A stretch of DNA of 13,446 bases from contig CALIQO010000168.1 in NCBI GenBank assembly GCA_938044055.1, positions 1 through 13,446 on the forward strand. Direction: 5' to 3'. Source of the DNA: an uncultured Saprospiraceae bacterium. Its GTDB lineage: Bacteria > Bacteroidota > Bacteroidia > Chitinophagales > Saprospiraceae. The notes beneath the pieces were generated by a model, which was not told the origin of the DNA, ran no database searches, and was given only the letters and a program-made list of their open reading frames with translations. The translations under genes were made by a program, and so were the position numbers. Below, one piece after another: positions 6,243-13,446 of this stretch. How positions within the stretch are numbered: position 1 is the stretch's first letter; every line of letters begins with the position of its first letter.

Positions 6243-7445
6243 AACTTGTTTTATTTTCTGCGCATAACTCAGAAAAACGCAATAGAAAAAAGCCAACCAA
6301 CCAGCACTGAAAGATCTTTCTAAGATATTGTCAACCATAAATGTAAGGCTAGCCACAGTGAGCAATAGAATCAAGGGTATAAACTTGGGTATGCCACTCC
6401 ACAACCAAGGGCCATACATACCTAATAGGAATAGCACAAATCCTATTATTCCACAAGCTCCTAGGATAAATAAAAACTGATTATGCGGATACAATACCTT
6501 CTTTTCTGGTCCCCATGAAGTATTATACTTTTCTGCACAGACAGATTGAAAATCTCCGATCCCAGTTCCCACCCATATATTTTCTTTGAAAATTTCATAT
6601 CCGATAAGAAGAGAATTGATTCTCTCAGAGTCTGAGTAATCATCTCCATTGCCTTCTCTGAAGCGATCGAGATCCCAGAGCATATAGTGAATCCTCTTAT
6701 TGAGACTAGGCAAGGTTTTAAATGCAACGAATGGAAGTACAGTACATATCACTAGGGTTGCGATTAATATTTTATATTTCTTTTTCTGAAGGGCTTCCAT
6801 AAATCCCAGTACAATTAATCCTCCGTAGAAAACAACTATGCCACTTCTCACCGCAAGCAAGTGAATAAAAAGCACCATCAATACGATCAGAGGGACACCT
6901 ATTTTCTTTTCGAGACTAGCTAAAGAAGACCATCTATTGAGACATATCCATAAAACTATTAGAATGGCGTAAGCAATAAAGATGCTGTACTTTATATGGT
7001 TGACAGGAGTGGGAATGGGCTGTCCTTGAGCCAGCATTTTCTGCATACCGTCGATATCAGAAAGATAATGGATGGATACAGGAATGGCACTGATAAAAAG
7101 AATGACGAAAAACACTTTATGAATCCATAGCATTCTATGTTCGGTGATAATAGGAAATCGGTAGAAAGCAATCGGTAAGAATAAAAAGGGTAAGCGCATG
7201 CGTACATGATGTGTCCATCCTTCTATATCGTCACTATTGAGAATAGAAGGAATATACATAAGGCACAATAACATCAACAACAGGAATGTCTTATCGCCGA
7301 TGACTTTTTTGCCTTTATCAGAATGAAATATACTAAGCACTACTAGACCGATCATAGACACAGACAGCAAGAACTTAGAGTAAACCAGGGATACCATAAG
7401 CAAGATAGCTAAGCTACAGAAGATCCGATCAACAGTTATTTTCAT
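6234..7445 (-). CDS. O-antigen ligase/polymerase-type membrane protein (Wzy_C family)
   Basis: A 403-residue polytopic inner-membrane protein with about ten or more hydrophobic segments. Seen: TPVNHIKYS near residue 146, a large periplasmic-type loop with SDSERINS near 272, VGTGIGDFQ near 292, and PHNQFL near 320 followed by a hydrophobic GACGIIGFVLFL helix, all features of the O-antigen ligase/polymerase (Wzy_C) superfamily. An Arg in AVRSG near 200 is of the kind found at the active site of this family. Members join undecaprenyl-linked glycans to lipid A core, polymerise them, or glycosylate proteins; sequence alone does not separate these. The frame can extend to a TTG at 7454, but the ATG at 7445 gives MKITVDRIF and is preferred. 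Its end overlaps the convergent lysyl oxidase gene by 9 bp, and it is divergent from a glycosyltransferase gene. Confidence 0.82.
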   Translation of the reverse strand: MKITVDRIFCSLAILLMVSLVYSKFLLSVSMIGLVVLSIFHSDKGKKVIGDKTFLLLMLLCLMYIPSILNSDDIEGWTHHVRMRLPFLFLPIAFYRFPIITEHRMLWIHKVFFVILFISAIPVSIHYLSDIDGMQKMLAQGQPIPTPVNHIKYSIFIAYAILIVLWICLNRWSSLASLEKKIGVPLIVLMVLFIHLLAVRSGIVVFYGGLIVLGFMEALQKKKYKILIATLVICTVLPFVAFKTLPSLNKRIHYMLWDLDRFREGNGDDYSDSERINSLLIGYEIFKENIWVGTGIGDFQSVCAEKYNTSWGPEKKVLYPHNQFLFILGACGIIGFVLFLLGMYGPWLWSGIPKFIPLILLLTVASLTFMVDNILERSFSAGWLAFFYCVFLSYAQKIKQVSI

Positions 7446-7512
7446 CGGAACCAAGGTAGCTATTTTCTATATGCTTATAATATTTCAGAAATCAATATTG
7501 CCAGAGATAAGT

Positions 7513-7520
7513 TACATTTG
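7513..7520 (+). promoter_or_regulatory. Putative -7 promoter box of the glycosyltransferase gene
   Basis: TACATTTG matches the Bacteroidota primary-sigma -7 consensus TAnnTTTG exactly. It ends five bases before the ATG at 7526, so transcription would begin at or within a few bases of the start codon and give a leaderless or nearly leaderless mRNA. The -33 element is poor: the nearest TTG (7498-7500) is too close, at 12 bp. Confidence 0.45.
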
Positions 7521-7525
7521 TCACA

Positions 7526-8530
7526 ATGAGAAGCGATAAGATAAGTATCCTGATGCCTGTTAAAAATGCCATGCCTTATCTCATAGATTGCATTGGTTCT
7601 ATTTCAGAACAAGATGATTCCTCATGGGAATTGGTAGCCATAGATGACCACTCAACCGATGATTCTGCGGCTATTCTAGCGCAAGCATCACAATCAGATG
7701 ATCGGATCCGATGGGCGACAAGTGATGGACGTGGTATTATACCGGCGCTTAGAAAAGCATATAACTTGTCGACAGGTAACTTAATTACCCGTATGGATGC
7801 TGACGATCTTATGGCCCCTCAGAAAATATCTAGCCTTAAGAAAGCTTTACTTTCGACAAGTAAAAAGAGTATTGCTGTAGGTAACGTTGCCTATTTTTCA
7901 GAAGAAGAACTAGGAGAGGGTTATAGAAAATATGCTGACTGGCTCAATCAGAACTTACAATTACCTAATCCTTATAACCTGATATATAAAGAGTGTGTGA
8001 TTCCTTCCATCAGCTGGATGGTGAGAAAAGAGACCTTGGATGGGATAGGCGCATTTGACGGAGATCGTTATCCAGAAGATTACGATTTCTGTTTCAGAAC
8101 CTATGAAGCTCGGTTGCCTATAATCCCTGTCCAGGAAGTAGTCCATCGCTGGAGAGATCATCAATCGAGAACTTCTAGAAATGATCCTACCTACTTAGAT
8201 AATCGCTTCCTAGACATTAAGCTTTATTACTTTCTGGAGATAGATTATAATTCTTCTATTCCTCTGGTTGTATGGGGCGCTGGAAAAAAAGGCAAAGAGA
8301 TTGTTAAGTCACTGATTAATCAGAATATCCATCCGATATGGATAACAGATAATAAAAACAAAATAGGAAAGGATATATACGGTGTAATTCTAGAACCTGA
8401 AAGTATGCTCAATAATCTAAAAGAAGGACAGATCATTGTGGCTATTGCGACTCCTGAAGCGAAAGATTATTTAAGCAGTAAGCTTAAAATATGTCGGGAA
8501 AAAGGAATAGATAATTACTGGTTTTGTTGA
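7526..8530 (+). CDS. Family 2 glycosyltransferase with C-terminal nucleotide-binding-like domain
   Basis: A 334-residue protein. The N-terminal GT-A domain (about 1-215) shows ISILMPVKNAMPYL at 6-19, the nucleotide-binding Asp pair in VAIDDHSTDD at 37-46, the DxD metal/sugar-nucleotide motif RMDADD at 89-94, and an acidic PEDYDF at 183-188 where GT2 enzymes place the catalytic base. Residues about 245-334 form a separate domain that begins PLVVWGAGKKGKEI (GxGxxG glycine pattern), continues with PIWITDNK and later IIVAIATPEAK; this looks like a Rossmann-type fold related to the small domains of PglD-like and C-methyltransferase-like proteins. The enzyme probably transfers a sugar during surface polysaccharide synthesis; donor and acceptor cannot be read from the sequence. 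It is divergent from the O-antigen ligase-type gene, 80 bp apart, supporting a joint role. It ends 5 bp from the convergent CBS-protein gene. Confidence 0.87.
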   Translation: MRSDKISILMPVKNAMPYLIDCIGSISEQDDSSWELVAIDDHSTDDSAAILAQASQSDDRIRWATSDGRGIIPALRKAYNLSTGNLITRMDADDLMAPQKISSLKKALLSTSKKSIAVGNVAYFSEEELGEGYRKYADWLNQNLQLPNPYNLIYKECVIPSISWMVRKETLDGIGAFDGDRYPEDYDFCFRTYEARLPIIPVQEVVHRWRDHQSRTSRNDPTYLDNRFLDIKLYYFLEIDYNSSIPLVVWGAGKKGKEIVKSLINQNIHPIWITDNKNKIGKDIYGVILEPESMLNNLKEGQIIVAIATPEAKDYLSSKLKICREKGIDNYWFC

Positions 8531-8535
8531 TTCCT

Positions 8536-9789
8536 TTAATCTTCTTCTTCTGTCTTTAATCTTATTACTCGGACTCGTTCTATTTTAGTTTCTGAAAGTT
8601 GTTCTATAATGAATTTATACCCATCTAGTTCTATGGCCACACCTTCTTCTTCTGGAATACTCCCAGATGTCATAACTATATATCCAGATAGGGTGTGAAA
8701 TTCTCCGGAAGGAATGCTGAGATGGTCGTACTTCTCATTGATATAATCTATTTCTATTCTTCCAGAGAGTACATACTCGTCTTCTGAGATCTGCTCTTCG
8801 TACAAGGCTTCTTCATCGTGCTCATCGACAATCTCTCCGAATATTTCTTCCAGGATATCTTCTAAAGTTATCATTCCTGCTGTACCACCGAATTCATCAA
8901 CAACACATGCAATGGTAGATCCAGTCTTGATAAAAGTGGTCATCAAGTCCTGGACATGCATGGCCTCAGGTACATATAAAATATCTAGGATGAGTCGTTT
9001 TATATGTCTGGGATTATTGAGGAGTTGCTGGTGATGAATATATCCGATGATATTCTCAATATCACCATCCATGATTAGAATACGAGAGTGCCTAGATTCT
9101 TTAAATGTCTGGATGAGCTCTTCCATAGGATCATCCTTGTCGTGTGTAACAATCTCTGTTCGTGGGATCATGCAATCTCGTACACGCACCTTAAATAGAT
9201 TTAATGCATTAGACAGAATTTCCTTGTCTATATGCTCTTCCTCAGATATACTATCGCTGATGAAGTGCACAAGGTCTACCTTAGTAAGTGCTTCTGTGGC
9301 GTCATCAGCAGGTACTTTAAATAGTGTTTTCAAGAAAAAATTAGTGGTGGTTGTCATAATCCATGTAGGTACGGCAAGAAACCATCTGAAGAACCTCAAT
9401 GGAAAAGCGAACTGAATGAGCATCTCATTGGCATATAACCTAGAGAGGGTTTTAGGAAGAAATTCTCCGAAGACCAATACAACCAAGGTTACAATGATGG
9501 TTATAGATAGTAAGGTCCATGCATTGTCTCCTATGTGAGGCACTATCCATGGCCTCAGCATAAGCTCCATAAGTGATGTGAAGACAACCAGGGAGATGTT
9601 GTTTCCTACAAGCATGGATCCGATGAAATCACGTGGATGATCATAGAATCCTGCGATGATCTTTCCTCTTCTTGTTCCCTTGTTTCTCAGTACTTCCATT
9701 CCTAACTTATTAGCAGAAATGAAAGCAATTTCAGATCCTGAAAAGAAGGCAGATAGAAGAAGGAAAATTAAAATAGAAAAAGTCAGCAA
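8536..9789 (-). CDS. CNNM/CorC (HlyC) family CBS-domain membrane protein
   Basis: A 417-residue inner-membrane protein with the same architecture as GldE at the left of the window. Seen: a DUF21/CNNM region at about 1-160 (FFSGSEIAFISANKL near 15-29; VFGEFLPKTLSRL near 106-118), a CBS pair at about 200-320 (CMIPRTEIV; VDEFGGTAGM; TLEDILEEIFGEI), and a CorC_HlyC domain at about 335-412. Despite the common hemolysin label, family members act in divalent metal (Mg/Co) homeostasis; the substrate here is unknown. The start must be TTG at 9789 (or CTG at 9786): the in-frame codon nine bases upstream is a stop (9796-9798, shared with the lptC stop), and MLTFSILIFLLL is a normal N-terminus for the family. 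It follows lptC by 6 bp, a pairing I know from other Bacteroidota, and is probably co-translated with it. Confidence 0.9.
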   Translation of the reverse strand: MLTFSILIFLLLSAFFSGSEIAFISANKLGMEVLRNKGTRRGKIIAGFYDHPRDFIGSMLVGNNISLVVFTSLMELMLRPWIVPHIGDNAWTLLSITIIVTLVVLVFGEFLPKTLSRLYANEMLIQFAFPLRFFRWFLAVPTWIMTTTTNFFLKTLFKVPADDATEALTKVDLVHFISDSISEEEHIDKEILSNALNLFKVRVRDCMIPRTEIVTHDKDDPMEELIQTFKESRHSRILIMDGDIENIIGYIHHQQLLNNPRHIKRLILDILYVPEAMHVQDLMTTFIKTGSTIACVVDEFGGTAGMITLEDILEEIFGEIVDEHDEEALYEEQISEDEYVLSGRIEIDYINEKYDHLSIPSGEFHTLSGYIVMTSGSIPEEEGVAIELDGYKFIIEQLSETKIERVRVIRLKTEEED

Positions 9790-9795
9790 GTGCGA

Positions 9796-10359
9796 TTAGT
9801 TTTTAAGTGCTTTAGACAATTCGTCTGCATTGAGTGAGGCCGAAGCTTTCCTCTTTATCTCAAATCTCGTAAAATCTTGATTAGATACAAAACCAAATCC
9901 CATGGTTGTGTCTTGAGTTTCTGATTGTATGAGTTTTACGAATTTCTCTGTTTTCAGTATTTCTTCTTTTTCATCCCAGATTAATTCACTGGTTAGGAGT
10001 TGTTCTCCTGAGTAGTTGGTCAGGTATACATTTCGTCTGCAGGTAATGATCTGCTTGATGGGTTCTCTAGTCGCATACTCAGCAGTCAAGACTCCGGTCG
10101 ACCTGCCTCTTTCATTGAGAAATTCTACCTTGATTCCGTCGGTGAATTCTTCCATCGGTCTACTCCTAGATAGGTGCCTCTCAAGAGTAGGAGCTGTTAT
10201 TCTTACATTGACATAAGCTGAATCGCTATACAGAATGGTTGCTTCATTGACGACTTCCTTATCTACTGAAGCTTGTGAAATCAGCGCATCTATTTCTTGG
10301 GTGTTTTTAGCACAGCTTGAGATGATACAGAATCCGATTACCAGGTATAGTAACTTCAT
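9796..10359 (-). CDS. lptC: LPS export protein LptC, predicted lipoprotein
   Basis: A 187-residue protein of the LptC family, part of the Lpt bridge (LptB2FGC-A-DE) that carries lipopolysaccharide from the inner to the outer membrane. Seen: a signal peptide with lipobox I13-S14-S15-C16, unlike the uncleaved transmembrane anchor of E. coli LptC but usual in Bacteroidota; then repeated amphipathic beta strands of a beta-jellyroll type (YVNVRITAPTLER; GIKVEFLNERG; TGVLTAEYATRE; NVYLTNYSGEQLLTSELIWDE; MGFGFVSNQDFTRFEIK), where the line DGIKVEFLNERG...LTAEYA is characteristic of LptC. It sits 2 bp after the large T9SS cargo gene and 6 bp before the CBS-domain gene, in a clear minus-strand operon. 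Confidence 0.88.
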   Translation of the reverse strand: MKLLYLVIGFCIISSCAKNTQEIDALISQASVDKEVVNEATILYSDSAYVNVRITAPTLERHLSRSRPMEEFTDGIKVEFLNERGRSTGVLTAEYATREPIKQIITCRRNVYLTNYSGEQLLTSELIWDEKEEILKTEKFVKLIQSETQDTTMGFGFVSNQDFTRFEIKRKASASLNADELSKALKN

Positions 10360-10361
10360 GG

Positions 10362-12419
10362 CTATCTCAATAGGGTGATGTCTCCAGTAAATGGAACAAG
10401 AACCCCATCTATAAATAGAACCTGGGCTATCCAGGTATAGACACCTGTTTCTAATTTATTGCCATCTAGGGTGCCATCCCACCCGACGTCATATCGGTTA
10501 ATTTCTAGACCTCGACCTTGATATACTTTTCCGCCCCATCTATCGAAGACGGTGAGTTCCTCGACTCTTGCTACAGCGCTTCCTCCGAATAGTCCGAAGA
10601 AATCATTCTGCCCATCCTCATTAGGTGAGAATATATTAGGGGCATGGATAGGCCGCACAACATTAACCCTTATGGTTATGGTATCTAAGGCTATACAGCC
10701 ATTTTCATCTTGCACTTGAATTACATATGAGGTTGTGCCTGGAGTTCTAGAAATAGGATCTGGACAATTGACACAATCAAGACTGTCTGTGACCAACCAA
10801 GTATATAGTACACTAGAACCAGGAGGTGTATGTGAAGCGAATATCTGAATAGTTTCTCCTAAATTGATGGTTGTGTCTCTTCCGGCATCTACAAGCAAGG
10901 GTTCTGGTTCATCCACTACAAAAGTAGCACGATTGATACACCCCTTTATATCTCTTACAAAAATATCATATTCTCCAGCAGCTAAACCTGTAAATCTAGG
11001 ATTAGGTTGAAAGCTTTCACTATCGAGACTGAAACTATATTCTGGCGCTCCAGATCTTCCTATTCCTATGACAACTCCACTTGATTCTCCACCGCAAGAA
11101 ACGTTCGTTACATCCGTATCTACAGACAGGGAAGAAGTATCCGCACAGCAAGGTTCTATGAAGAAATCAAGAACCCTGGTTACTCTGCATCCTCGAGAAG
11201 TTTCTACTGTCAATGCCGCAATCTTATCTCCGAATGATTCATACACTATATCGAACGGGCCTTCTCCTTCCGCAAAACTTATATCTGCACCACCTCCGAA
11301 ATTCCATTCCCAAGAAATAATCTCATCTGTATTAGAAAAAGATTCATTGGAGAAAGTAATGGTTTTATCACACTCAAATGCTTGTACCGCAGATAAATCA
11401 AATGCAGGTTCTGGTCCTAAGAATGTTCCTGTACCTCCGAATTCTATGGCAAATCCTAATCCTGACCGACTGAAATTATTAACGATAAGTGCATAACTTC
11501 TCCCTGAAACCATATTGATCGGTGCAACATAATTATTATCCCCAGAGGCACAACCAGGTTGCTCTTCTGTGTCAGATTCTCCTGCTCGCATTCCTGTAGG
11601 ACCGTTACACATGTTCCATGATGAGAATGGTTGGCCTACATTTTCTCCAGAAGCCATACATCTTAATAATTGCTTATCGGTACAGTCTTCTACGCCATTA
11701 GGCAATTCATATATAGCCCAGTCTAGATCATCAGTTATCTGGTTGGTCGCATTGTTATTAGGTATCAAGTCCATAGTAAGCGTACCTGACACATCGCAGG
11801 TCCACGTATACCAGCTCGAAGCAAATTCCTCTTGAATACATGTGCCATCTACTTCATTGAGATCTCTACCTGCACTATTTAGATTTTCTAGTGAAAAAGG
11901 CTCGGTGTCACACAATACAACAGCAGAACCACAATCTGATTCTGGAAATCGAGGAGCTACGAAATCATTGATACATAAACCAAATGTCCCTTCACTGCCC
12001 TCAGGACTATCAATCATAATAAAGTGAGTCTGCCCGATCACCAATCCGTCCACGGTCAATTCATCTGAAGCATTGTCTTTTCCTGGCGAACACTGAAGGT
12101 ATTCTCCACATCGTGAAAATAAGGTTATCTGGGGGCGAGTAATCAATCCATCGTTATCTCCACCTCCGAATACTTGTATGAGGACTGCAGGCTCTCTAGG
12201 AACAAAACTAAACCATACCCCGTTTTCAAAATTGATAAAACAACTATTGTCAACTTGTGGGTCTGGTTGTGCACCGATGTTCGAAAAAGCATCACTATCG
12301 GAACAGAAATTATCTACAGATGGAAAAAATGTAGCGAATCGACACTCATCATTAGATACTTGCCCCAATAGTAAAAGAGGACTTAGAAGAAGTAAAAATG
12401 AAAGTATTGATGTTTTCAT
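10362..12419 (-). CDS. Large secreted protein with T9SS type B (CHU_C, gliding motility-associated) C-terminal domain
   Basis: A 685-residue exported protein. Seen: a signal peptide at 1-19; two cysteine-containing beta domains at about 24-150 and 160-335, resembling the pre-peptidase/CBM-like modules common in such proteins (paired motifs WFSFVPREPAVLIQV at 69-83 and WYTWTCDVSGTLTMDL at 203-218); a PKD domain at about 340-422 (ISWEWNFGGG); a SprB-type repeat at about 431-508 (VTNVSCGGESSGVVIG; GLAAGEYDIFVRDIKGC); an Ig/PKD-like module at about 509-586; and the C-terminal CHU_C domain at about 590-685 (APNIFSPNEDGQNDFF; VFDRWGGKVYQ; GVYTWI). By family knowledge this tail directs T9SS export and type B sorting proteins are typically surface-attached or released. 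No catalytic module is visible, so an adhesin or structural role is inferred. It is the first gene of a tight operon with lptC. Confidence 0.9.
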   Translation of the reverse strand: MKTSILSFLLLLSPLLLLGQVSNDECRFATFFPSVDNFCSDSDAFSNIGAQPDPQVDNSCFINFENGVWFSFVPREPAVLIQVFGGGDNDGLITRPQITLFSRCGEYLQCSPGKDNASDELTVDGLVIGQTHFIMIDSPEGSEGTFGLCINDFVAPRFPESDCGSAVVLCDTEPFSLENLNSAGRDLNEVDGTCIQEEFASSWYTWTCDVSGTLTMDLIPNNNATNQITDDLDWAIYELPNGVEDCTDKQLLRCMASGENVGQPFSSWNMCNGPTGMRAGESDTEEQPGCASGDNNYVAPINMVSGRSYALIVNNFSRSGLGFAIEFGGTGTFLGPEPAFDLSAVQAFECDKTITFSNESFSNTDEIISWEWNFGGGADISFAEGEGPFDIVYESFGDKIAALTVETSRGCRVTRVLDFFIEPCCADTSSLSVDTDVTNVSCGGESSGVVIGIGRSGAPEYSFSLDSESFQPNPRFTGLAAGEYDIFVRDIKGCINRATFVVDEPEPLLVDAGRDTTINLGETIQIFASHTPPGSSVLYTWLVTDSLDCVNCPDPISRTPGTTSYVIQVQDENGCIALDTITIRVNVVRPIHAPNIFSPNEDGQNDFFGLFGGSAVARVEELTVFDRWGGKVYQGRGLEINRYDVGWDGTLDGNKLETGVYTWIAQVLFIDGVLVPFTGDITLLR

Positions 12420-12491
12420 GCGTATGTTATCAACGATTAATGTAACACAATTCTATATCGATGGTTGATTATTAACACTTATTTAGGGTTG

Positions 12492-12523
12492 CTATAATAC
12501 GAGTTACAGTTCATATTTACAAA
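12492..12523 (-). promoter_or_regulatory. Possible promoter of the T9SS type B-lptC operon
   Basis: Read on the minus strand, TTTG (12523-12520) is followed after 20 bases by TATTATAG (12499-12492). The -33 box and spacing fit the Bacteroidota pattern, but the -7 box has two mismatches to TAnnTTTG. Transcription would start near 12486, about 65 bases upstream of the ATG. Confidence 0.25.
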
Positions 12524-12578
12524 AAATGCTAACCCCCGACATTTTCAGTATAGTATTGCTTAAAATCTTAGACACCAC

Positions 12579-12617
12579 ATTTAAATCTAATCGTTGGGCA
12601 TACTATCGGATTTAAAT
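12579..12617. repeat. 9-bp inverted repeat ATTTAAATC...GATTTAAAT
   Basis: Perfect 9-base arms at 12579-12587 and 12609-12617 with a 21-base spacer. Each arm contains the self-palindromic octamer ATTTAAAT, and the two octamers are spaced 31 bp start to start, about three helical turns. It lies about 75-110 bp upstream of the thrS ATG and could be an operator pair or an RNA hairpin in the thrS leader. Confidence 0.4.
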
Positions 12618-12690
12618 ACTTCCATATGAAGATAAAAGGGTATACATTTACATCTTTTTATTTATATAGTTTTCAAAATTAGGATTAGAT

Positions 12691-13446
12691 ATGATTACCA
12701 TTACGTTGCCAGACGGTTCTCAACGTCAATATGAAGTAGGAGTATCCTCTATGGATGTAGCTACATCCATCAGTGAAGGTCTAGCCAGAAACGTGCTTTC
12801 TGCCACGGTCAATGGCGAAGCATGGGACGCTAACCGTCCTATTAAGGATGATGCTTCCTTGACCTTACATACCTGGAGAGACAAGGAAGGAAAGGCAACT
12901 TTCTGGCACAGTTCTGCCCACTTAATGGCAGAAGCCTTACAGGAAATATACCCAGGCACAAAGTTTGGTATAGGACCTAATATTGAAAATGGATTTTATT
13001 ATGACGTCGATACAGGAGATCACGTTCTCACACCGTCTGACCTTAAGAAAATTGAGGATAAGATGACAGAGCTCGCTCGCCAGAAAAACGACTATGTCCG
13101 CACAGAGGTTTCTAAGGCAGATGCCATCAGTTATTTCCAGGAAAAACAGGATGAGTATAAGCTTGAACTGATTCAGGACTTAGATGATGGAACCATTACT
13201 TTTTATCAACAAGGTGGATTCACTGATCTATGCCGAGGACCACATATTCCTAATACTGGCCCCATCAAAGCCATAAAATTAATGAGCCTTGCAGGTGCTT
13301 ACTGGAGAGGGGATGAGACACGCAAGCAGATGACTAGGATCTACGGCATTACCTTTCCTAAGCAGAAAGAGCTTAAGGAGTATCTAGAGATGCTTGAGGA
13401 AGCCAAGAAACGTGATCACAGAAAGTTAGGTGCAGAGCTTGAACTT
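12691..13446 (+). CDS. thrS: Threonine--tRNA ligase, N-terminal part (runs off the window)
   Basis: Charges tRNA-Thr with threonine in the cytoplasm; essential. The first 252 of an expected 640 or so residues are present, in one open frame to the last base. Seen: a TGS domain at about 1-62 ([10 protein letters not shown] ... VNGEAWD), then the N2 editing domain with H73SSAH77 (the HxxxH motif that clears mischarged Ser-tRNA-Thr) and C181RGPH185 (zinc-like/editing-site Cys and His), followed by KRDHRKLG near 240, the lead-in to the class II catalytic domain that lies outside the window. The start is an ATG at 12691, whose product begins exactly where ThrS proteins usually begin. Confidence 0.96.
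   Translation, partial: MITITLPDGSQRQYEVGVSSMDVATSISEGLARNVLSATVNGEAWDANRPIKDDASLTLHTWRDKEGKATFWHSSAHLMAEALQEIYPGTKFGIGPNIENGFYYDVDTGDHVLTPSDLKKIEDKMTELARQKNDYVRTEVSKADAISYFQEKQDEYKLELIQDLDDGTITFYQQGGFTDLCRGPHIPNTGPIKAIKLMSLAGAYWRGDETRKQMTRIYGITFPKQKELKEYLEMLEEAKKRDHRKLGAELEL

Larger units (their letters stand above)
12420..12690. other. 271-bp divergent intergenic region upstream of thrS
   Basis: No open frame of note. It must carry the promoters of the T9SS type B gene (minus) and thrS (plus). It holds the inverted repeats at 12550-12617 and a weak minus-strand promoter candidate. A TACATTTA at 12643-12650 and TAGTTTTC at 12667-12674 each differ by one base from TAnnTTTG and could be the thrS -7 box. 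No T-box or tRNA-like structure is recognisable. Confidence 0.5.

Noticed and set aside
8536..9789. Hemolysin or toxin function for the CBS-domain protein
   Set aside because: The hemolysin name in this family is historical; the architecture is that of CNNM/CorC metal-homeostasis proteins.
11068..11496. 142-codon plus-strand open frame antisense to the T9SS type B gene
   Set aside because: The opposite strand has clear PKD and SprB domain matches; the plus-strand product is compositionally odd and unlike any family.
12726..12959. Minus-strand open frame inside thrS
   Set aside because: The plus strand here encodes the ThrS TGS domain and HxxxH editing motif, so the antisense frame is a shadow.
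1..13446. Mobile elements, CRISPR arrays, tRNA or rRNA genes, toxin-antitoxin or phage-defence systems
   Set aside because: No transposase, integrase, regularly spaced repeats, cloverleaf sequence or defence-type domains were seen on either strand.

Overview
The window suggests a marine- or Saprospiria-like member of the Bacteroidota; the exact family is an inference. The evidence is lineage-specific: the ssb-gldE-gldD gene order, two type IX secretion system (T9SS) cargo proteins (one with a type A and one with a type B/CHU_C C-terminal sorting domain), an LptC lipoprotein next to a CBS-domain membrane protein, and a TAnnTTTG promoter box. I see no phage, transposon, CRISPR, tRNA or rRNA, so this is ordinary chromosomal DNA with an unusual secreted-protein pair in the middle.

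Left part (1-3219): the last 19 codons of ssb, then gldE and gldD on the plus strand (gliding/T9SS-associated membrane protein and lipoprotein), meeting peptidyl-tRNA hydrolase (pth) and a small unknown gene that run on the minus strand.

Middle (3220-8530): a 241-bp intergenic region with a 14-bp palindrome precedes a two-gene plus-strand unit. The first gene encodes a T9SS type A cargo protein with a lysine-poor, Asn-rich, probably beta-helical passenger. The second overlaps it and encodes a secreted protein that joins a proprotein-convertase P domain to a lysyl oxidase domain, with the copper His triad and the Lys and Tyr expected to form the quinone cofactor apparently in place. This pair is the most interesting part of the window. 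Next come two divergently transcribed surface-polysaccharide genes: an O-antigen ligase/polymerase-type membrane protein (minus) and a family 2 glycosyltransferase with a C-terminal nucleotide-binding-like domain (plus).

Right part (8536-13446): a compact minus-strand operon encodes a large T9SS type B multidomain protein, LptC (LPS export) and a second CNNM/CorC-type CBS-domain membrane protein, a homologue of GldE. A 271-bp divergent intergenic region with inverted repeats separates it from thrS, which runs off the right edge.

Themes: most genes serve the cell envelope (gliding/T9SS, secreted proteins, LPS export and polysaccharide synthesis). Gene ends are tightly packed: three convergent junctions have 16 bp, 5 bp or a 9-bp overlap. 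Three genes appear to start with TTG.
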